Shown: one piece after another, positions 58,471 through 64,000 of the stretch | Numbering within the stretch: the stretch's first letter is position 1 | Layout: each line of letters starts with the position of its first letter | DNA from: Oscarella lobularis | Lineage: Eukaryota; Porifera; Homoscleromorpha; Homosclerophorida; Oscarellidae | Length of the DNA stretch: 64,000 bases | Assembly (NCBI RefSeq): GCF_947507565.1 | Contig: NC_089189.1 | Span: 1,178,001 to 1,242,000 of the forward strand | Direction: 5' to 3' | Translations under genes and position numbers: made by a program | The notes under the pieces: generated by a model | What the model was told of the DNA's origin: nothing | The model's database searches: none | Seen by the model: the letters and a program-made list of their open reading frames with translations, nothing else

Positions 58471-61400
58471 TCAATTGGTTTTGTATTCCGCTTTGGTTAT
58501 TAGCGCCACCACGATGTCGCGGAACGTCGGTCGATCCTGCGGAACGAATTGCAAAGATTTCTTCATGAGATCTTCGAAAAACGGCGGAACACCCGTTGCT
58601 TGGCCTTCGGGAAACTTCTCTCCACTTTTCACGAGAAAGCGAATCATATCCTTATCCTTACCTAAGCGAGAAAAATAGCCAACGTCTCAAAATGTCATAA
58701 AGAACGAATTTGACCTTGATAGGGAAGACGCCTTTCACGTATTTCCCACAGCAAAACACCGTAGCTATAAACGTCGGCCTTCCTAGCCAGATCTAGTTTT
58801 GAGCGATCGTCTCCGTCGCCGTACGGACGATCGCGATATCGCTCAGGGGCGATGTGGGTGACCGTGCCACCTGGCATATGCGAACTGTCTGGTCGCAACG
58901 TCGTAACTGAGCTGATGCCGGCCATTTTAGAAAGACCAAAATCGGCCACCTAAAAGTAATAAAAAAATCAAAAGCCTCTCTAGATAATACCGTAATAATC
59001 AACCTTGCAAATGAAAGGAAATATCAGATTAGGAAGAATGTTGACCAAGACGTTCTGCGCCTTCAAGTCTTGGTGAATGACGGAGGGATGATTGTAGTGG
59101 AGATGAAGCATTCCATCAGCTATTTGTTTTGCAAACTTGATCCGCGACTGCCATTTTTCGACGACTTCTTTATGCTCGGGCGACGTTAGGAGCGAACGCA
59201 GGCTACCTCCGCTTACGAACTCCGTCACGAGAGCATAATGTCGGGGAGCGGCGCAGAGCCCTATGAGACTCAAGACGTTGTCATGCGCTTTGATTTGGAG
59301 GAGAATCGACGCTTCCTTCTTAAGCATTTCGTATTCTCTGCCAACAAAAAATGACCATCTAATTAAAAAATATAAAGATATATACTCACTTTTCTGTTCT
59401 TCTCTTCCTGAAATCGCGGAACAGTTTCACGGCGACTTGCCTCTCAATTCCTCTTTTCTTCAGCGTCGCTTTGTACACCTCGCCGTAGCCTCCTCCCCCA
59501 ACGAAATCCTTGTCTTCGTCGTAGACGAGCTCGTCTCGTTCAATTTGAAGGTCAGGTTCCAAAAGTGCTTCCTAGTAAGAGATTAAACCACAACCCAAAG
59601 AGTTGAAAAATAAAATACTTTGGTCATGTTCTCATAGATTTCTGGAAAGACTTCTCTAACACCCGAACCGAGGTCGGCGGAAAATAGAGCGGCGCTCAAC
59701 GCTTCTCGCGTCGCCTTGAGACCGTGTTTCTTGATCCAGGCCTGGAGGAAGCGAAGGGACTGGTCTTCTCTCTCTTCTAATTCGATTTCTTTGATTTCGA
59801 AGTCGGTGAAGAAGGGCACGATGAATCGAGCGACGACTTGCCATTGAGAGCCAATGATATACGACAGATCGTCCATTTCGAGATGAGAGGGATTGAATCG
59901 GAGAGCTACAATCGTATAGAAGAATAAAATCAGGAAAGACCGAGAATAAAGAATTTACCCATGTCACGACTTGGTTCAAGTTTCAAAAATCCGTACTGAT
60001 CCGTCGTGACGAAATTGAGCTCGGGAAGTTTCAAAGTATCCTGAAAACAAAAATTAAACAATAAAGAGACAATGCCCATTAACTAACCTCTACGTGATCA
60101 GAGATGTTGGATGATGCGGAGCACTGAATGCGAAGAACCTGACGTCGATCGCCGGAAATGATCGTGACGTTGGCAGACATCGTTGGAAGACGTTGCAGAA
60201 GCTCTCCATGATTATAGGCGAAGTAGAAGGTGTCGACCCACGCGTCAATGGGACTATCTCTGACCGCTAGCAACTGCTTCATGTCGATCAAGTATGATTT
60301 GCGAAGACTCTCGTTGATCCAGCCTTCGATGTCGTCCGCTTCGACGACGTTTGATTGGGTGGGCGAGACAAGAAGATTATTGACGCGTCGATCAAAGAGA
60401 AGAGGCTGACGGCCGCGATACATGAGATAACGATCCCGATGTTCGGGTCGCGTCGAGATGATGCAGAGATCGAATTGCCAGACGTCGGGAATTTTAATTT
60501 TTTCGAAAGAGAGAGCATGGAATGAAAATGCTTGACTACCCAAGCCGTAGAAATGAGTGAAGAAACTGCAACTCACGCCAGAGTCTTGCGAAGAGGCGAC
60601 GACGGCGGCGGCGGCCGGAGCGGCCGGAGAGATGATGACTTTGACGACAGACGATTGAAGAAGAGCGGCGATTTTTCGCTGTCCCGCTCTATCAATGACG
60701 ATCTTCTCGTCGAATTTAATTGGGTGTTTGATCGTCGCCAAATGATCGTGAGGTTGATAGAAGAAGACGACTTTAGAAGCGCTCGTTTTGGGCGTCATTG
60801 GATCGAGGCTGAGACCGTGCTCATAACACATTTCAATGTGTACGTCATCGTCGGATAAGCCGGAAGGAAGAGACAATTGAATCAGATCGCTCACGAATTC
60901 GTCGTCGAGGAGACCCTGAGATTGCTTGGCGTCGAATGTGAAGACGGTCAAGCTCATTGACGTCTTTGGAGTCGGCGAAAGGGCGGTGCGGGGGTGAATT
61001 CGAAGGATCGATCCCGTATTGGGAATGGAGATCTCCGCTCCTTTGTCCAATGAGACTTGAGCGGAGAATTTCTTCCATCGAGTGAAGATGAGAACGCTTT
61101 GAGGCGTTACAACGGCAATCACGTCTTCCACTCGTTGGGGAGACGGATGCAACAAGTCACGTTCTTCTGGAGACAACCCTTCGCAATTCTACACAAATGA
61201 AAATAATTATATGACGTTTAAATATTGATTTCTACCATTGTCGGAGAGTTGGAACGAAACGGTGCATTCTTATCATTCTTATCAAATTTGGACGTTTCTT
61301 GTTCAATCGGTTCGCTCAAATCATGTCGAAGGAGTTTCTCAGGGATATTCTTCAAATCTATACTCGCAATGAAATTAGGCTGTATAATGTATTAAAATAA

Positions 61401-62617
61401 AAATTCTTTACCGTATTTCAAAATATCCAATAGCGCCTCTGGTATGTTCTCGCCCCATTTATAGGGTGATCCTCCATGTCGCAGAATAAAGAGAAGACCT
61501 CTTCTAACAACAGAGCAGACTGATTGGATCCCTGTTGGAATGGGTTCATCTGATATTGACACCTGTCAAATGAACTTCGTCATCGTAGAATGTCATTTGA
61601 GAATATTTCAATTACCTTTTTGCACTTTTGAAAGTCAATTAGAATCATTTGGGCCAGAGACAGAGGAAACCAGTCTTTCCCATATCCCCACAAGACAAAA
61701 GCAACTGAGCCCCCTAATGTGGGAATATCAACAACAACCGTCGAATGGAAGCATCGAGGAATGAGATGATCATCCAATTTCATTTCAATCCACTCCTACG
61801 CAATTAAATCATATTAATTATTTAACTAATAACAAACCTATCACATTACCAGTGAGCTGAACACAAACAGAAAAGCATCATTCAACACTTCTTCAAGAGG
61901 ATTAAAACCGCCAATGAGAATTGCTCGATTACTATCAACAGTAGTGAAGGAATGTGAGTCTCGAGGATGTGGTTTTATTCCTGTGCATTGAGCTGAAATC
62001 CAATTCCCTTCAAACAAATGTCTTCATTGAATTCAAAATAATTTTACACGTCACTCACTCTTTCGAATGCAAAACAACCAAACTTCATTGTTCCACCCCG
62101 TGCCAGGATAATTTGAAGAAGGAATGAATTGAGATCCGTCTGGTTTTGGTGAAACAATCTTTGTTCCGTGTCCGCCTATCATGACGAGATGTTCGTCTCC
62201 TTTCTTCCCTAACACGCACATTCCATGTTGCGATCTCCCGCTGGGCGACGATTGGTCATTGGAATGGATTCGCTGCCATTCGAACGTCGATCCATCCAAT
62301 TTGTGAACATCGTTTAAAAAGACATAACGGCCATGAGGCGAGGAGTAGCTCCCACCAAATTGATAAATGTCCCGATTTTGGACGACACCGATTCGTGCGT
62401 CGAGACATGGATGAGGAAGGTCGGATGGGCTGGTGGATGTTGCTCGTCGTCGACTCCATTGACTTGTCAAGAGATTGAAGCACTCGATAAATTCGAGAGA
62501 GCAAAAGTAATGAGCTCCCGTCGATTCTCTCACCGCTGCTCCTCCCCACAGAAGCATTTCATCATTGATCACGGCGGCGACGTGTCCAAATCGAGATGAC
62601 GGACACGCGGATGACAT
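58471..62617 (-). CDS. Kelch-death domain-kinase protein, copy C
   Basis: Same gene layout as A and B. Exon 1 is 62055-62617, exon 2 is 61850-62021, and the large middle exon is 60088-61188 (five codons shorter than in A and B, from loss in an Ala/Ser-rich loop). The death domain lies within about 59625-59910, the kinase exons span about 59400 to 58695, and the last exon is about 58471-58661. Death domain and kinase N-lobe resemble copy A (HQD at 59067-59075, VADFGLSKMAGISSV), while the last exon resembles copy B (KDKDMIRFLVKSGEKFPEG). Kelch exons are the most divergent of the three (FCSLEFIECF, KPDGSQF). Glycine loop VGGGGYGEV. No stop or frameshift was noticed. Not every internal boundary was checked base by base. 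Confidence 0.82.
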
Positions 62618-62830
62618 TTTCGAAGAGGAGAAACGGTTCGAGAGAATCGAATCGAGTGCTTCAACGACAAGAGATCCACAACGAGTCTAAAAGAAAGCAA
62701 AATGACAATTGCTGAAGCACAAATCGTTGACTGGACCTTTGCAGGACGACTCGATCGCGCCAGCGACGACAAAACCGACTCAAAAAGGAGAACTACGATG
62801 GCGAAAACAGTATCACGTGACTTGGATGTC
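62618..62830 (-). promoter_or_regulatory. Upstream region of gene C with conserved E-box
   Basis: The third single copy of the array promoter unit (acaaatcgttgactggacct onward), with TCACGTGA at 62813-62820, 196 bp upstream of the gene C start codon. Similarity to the other promoters ends just beyond this box. Confidence 0.55.
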
Positions 62831-63560
62831 CAAACATTATTATTCTTAATTTTATTGCTGGTTGCGCTACTGTATAGACAATATTCAACATGCTGCTGCA
62901 AAAAAGTATTCATTGCTTATTTAATAAAATTTGCTCATGTTGCATTTGCCCTGCCGTTTGCTCCGACGAAATTTTTCTTCGCGCTTTTAGCGGTCTCAAC
63001 GATTTTTACGCTGCGTTTGTACAGCAGACCAGCAGACGATGAAACGCACAGCGCACGCCGTCGCGGAAACGATCGAAACAAACGAGGAAAAAGCGGTCAG
63101 CATATAAATAAAGTGGAAAATAAAAAAGTTTTGTTGTACGGTATGAGGTCTTCTGCTGTGCCAAGTGACGGCAGCAGATTTTCTTCGTCTAGAAATTTCA
63201 CGGGCATGAGAACCAAATGTTATTTCAGCTTCTCTATTTTCGCCGATCAATCTGTTTTAGCGAGATTCGGCTTCGACTGTGAATTAAATATTTAGAATCT
63301 TGACTGAGTGTCGGAGCTACGCTAATATTTCGAACGTCTTCGCGTGTTTCGATTGAAGACAATTAAAGACCTCGATTTACATAGAGAAATATTTCAAATT
63401 CTATTCAAGGGCTGAGTGAGTCTACTATACCTCTTCTAATAGTACAGAATTTCTAGCGGCAGTTGGAACCGATACGATGTCTGACCTCGAAGAATTTCCT
63501 ATTGGCTGGATCTAGCAGCTCGTCGCTTGGCTCAGACGAAGAAAACCCAAAATGATTTCT
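62831..63560. other. Spacer right of the kelch-kinase array
   Basis: No gene supported. A plus-strand open frame runs 62702-63295 but starts inside the gene C promoter unit and shows no family features. Confidence 0.45.
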
Positions 63561-63781
63561 AGGAGTTCGATTGTCGTACAGTGGTACCACGGCGGATAAA
63601 ACCAACTCGCGCTCGCGTGCAGGAGGCATTTTGACGCCCAACGATAGCTTTCGACTTTTGTCAGTCTCTTGGTTACCTAGAAAAAGCAAAAGCGAGGGAT
63701 TGAAAGTGAATACGGGCGCGTGCAACGTACGATTGCCTACCGGTGACAAGATGCACACACTTGCGTGAGGTGCAGCCAGGG
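63561..63781. repeat. Duplicated block, right copy (partner at 48378-48607)
   Basis: See the left copy. This copy has ggtaccacggcgg and cgctcgcgtgcagg in its first half, where the left copy has diverged, and the same tcgacttttgtcagtctctt core. Confidence 0.7.
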
Positions 63782-63809
63782 ATATAATAATCTTCTATTA
63801 TATCCCTGG
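63776..63809. repeat. Perfect 14-bp inverted repeat (hairpin)
   Basis: Arms ccagggatataata (63776-63789) and its exact complement (63796-63809) with a 6-nt loop, bracketed by a direct repeat tgcagcca. Absent from the otherwise similar left duplicate block near 48.6 kb, so it arose after the duplication. Confidence 0.8.
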
Positions 63810-63920
63810 TGCAGCCATGTACTCGCAGCCGGGACTCCTCTAAGAGGCGGGTTCCTCTACGGTACGCTTCCAATTCTGGAATTCTTGCATGCAAGAAAAA
63901 AACAACTAAAAAATTGCACA

Positions 63921-63959
63921 ATGACAGACAGCACAGTCCAGAAGAATCCTGCTTCCAAG
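63921..63959 (+). CDS. Possible first coding exon of a gene running off the right edge
   Basis: ATG at 63921 in a good context (cacaATGaca) reads MTDSTVQKNPASK and is followed at 63960 by a consensus donor (GTAAGA). No family can be named from 13 residues. Supported only by start context and donor. Confidence 0.35.
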
Positions 63960-64000
63960 GTAAGACTATCCTTTGTTTTCTACTGTAAAACTCTCATCCA

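Noticed and set aside
62702-63295. 197-codon plus-strand open frame with hydrophobic stretches
   Set aside because: It begins inside the repeated promoter unit of gene C; the matching frames upstream of A and B are not conserved as protein and no family motif is present.

Overview
This is an animal nuclear window. It has many short introns (mostly 45-60 nt, GT-AG with a few GC-AG), little intergenic space, and metazoan domain families such as SRCR, C-type lectin, EGF, vWF-D, cadherin, reeler, kelch, death domain and p24/TMED. The small introns, the compactness and the unusual domain mixes suggest a sponge, perhaps a homoscleromorph of the Oscarella type. That identification is inference from gene style, not from a marker gene.

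Layout: 0-1.3 kb is the 5' part of a major-facilitator transporter (minus), running off the left edge. 1.8-3.6 kb is a secreted reeler-domain protein with a Thr/Pro mucin-like repeat stalk (minus). 4.0-4.4 kb is a decayed remnant of the kelch-kinase family found at the right end. 4.4-5.3 kb is a TMED/p24 cargo receptor (plus). 6.9-23.4 kb and 24.7-41.2 kb hold two tandem paralogues, each with 27 exons and encoding about 5,070 residues. Both exon models sum exactly to open frames. 41.4-44.6 kb is a calcyphosin-2-like EF-hand gene (plus, 17 exons). 45.2-46.0 kb is an intronless peroxisomal SDR enoyl-CoA reductase (minus), with a degraded partial copy at 46.8 kb. 47.3-47.64 kb is a small foldback (MITE-like) element. 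48.6-48.9 kb is an orphan 5' piece resembling a long-chain acyl-CoA synthetase. 49.2-62.6 kb is a head-to-tail array of three kelch-death-kinase genes (minus, 12 exons each where mapped). A new plus-strand gene may begin at 63.92 kb.

The two most notable systems: (1) The giant paralogues combine the threefold beta-helix/SRCR module plus C-type lectin known from Drosophila Bark beetle/Anakonda (a tricellular-junction protein) with PSI, vWF-D, many EGF and seven cadherin repeats, one transmembrane helix and a tail of about 30 residues. A conserved RxKR site suggests processing into two parts. They look like epithelial adhesion receptors. (2) The array encodes about 1,205-residue proteins with an N-terminal kelch region, a large unrecognised middle region, a death domain and a C-terminal kinase with an intact DFG but a non-RD catalytic loop (HQD or HYD). 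This layout suggests an innate-immune or cell-death signalling family, and it is still diversifying: copy C is a mosaic of A-like and B-like exons.

All exon boundaries were read by eye from splice consensus, frame and paralogue comparison. No transcript data were available.
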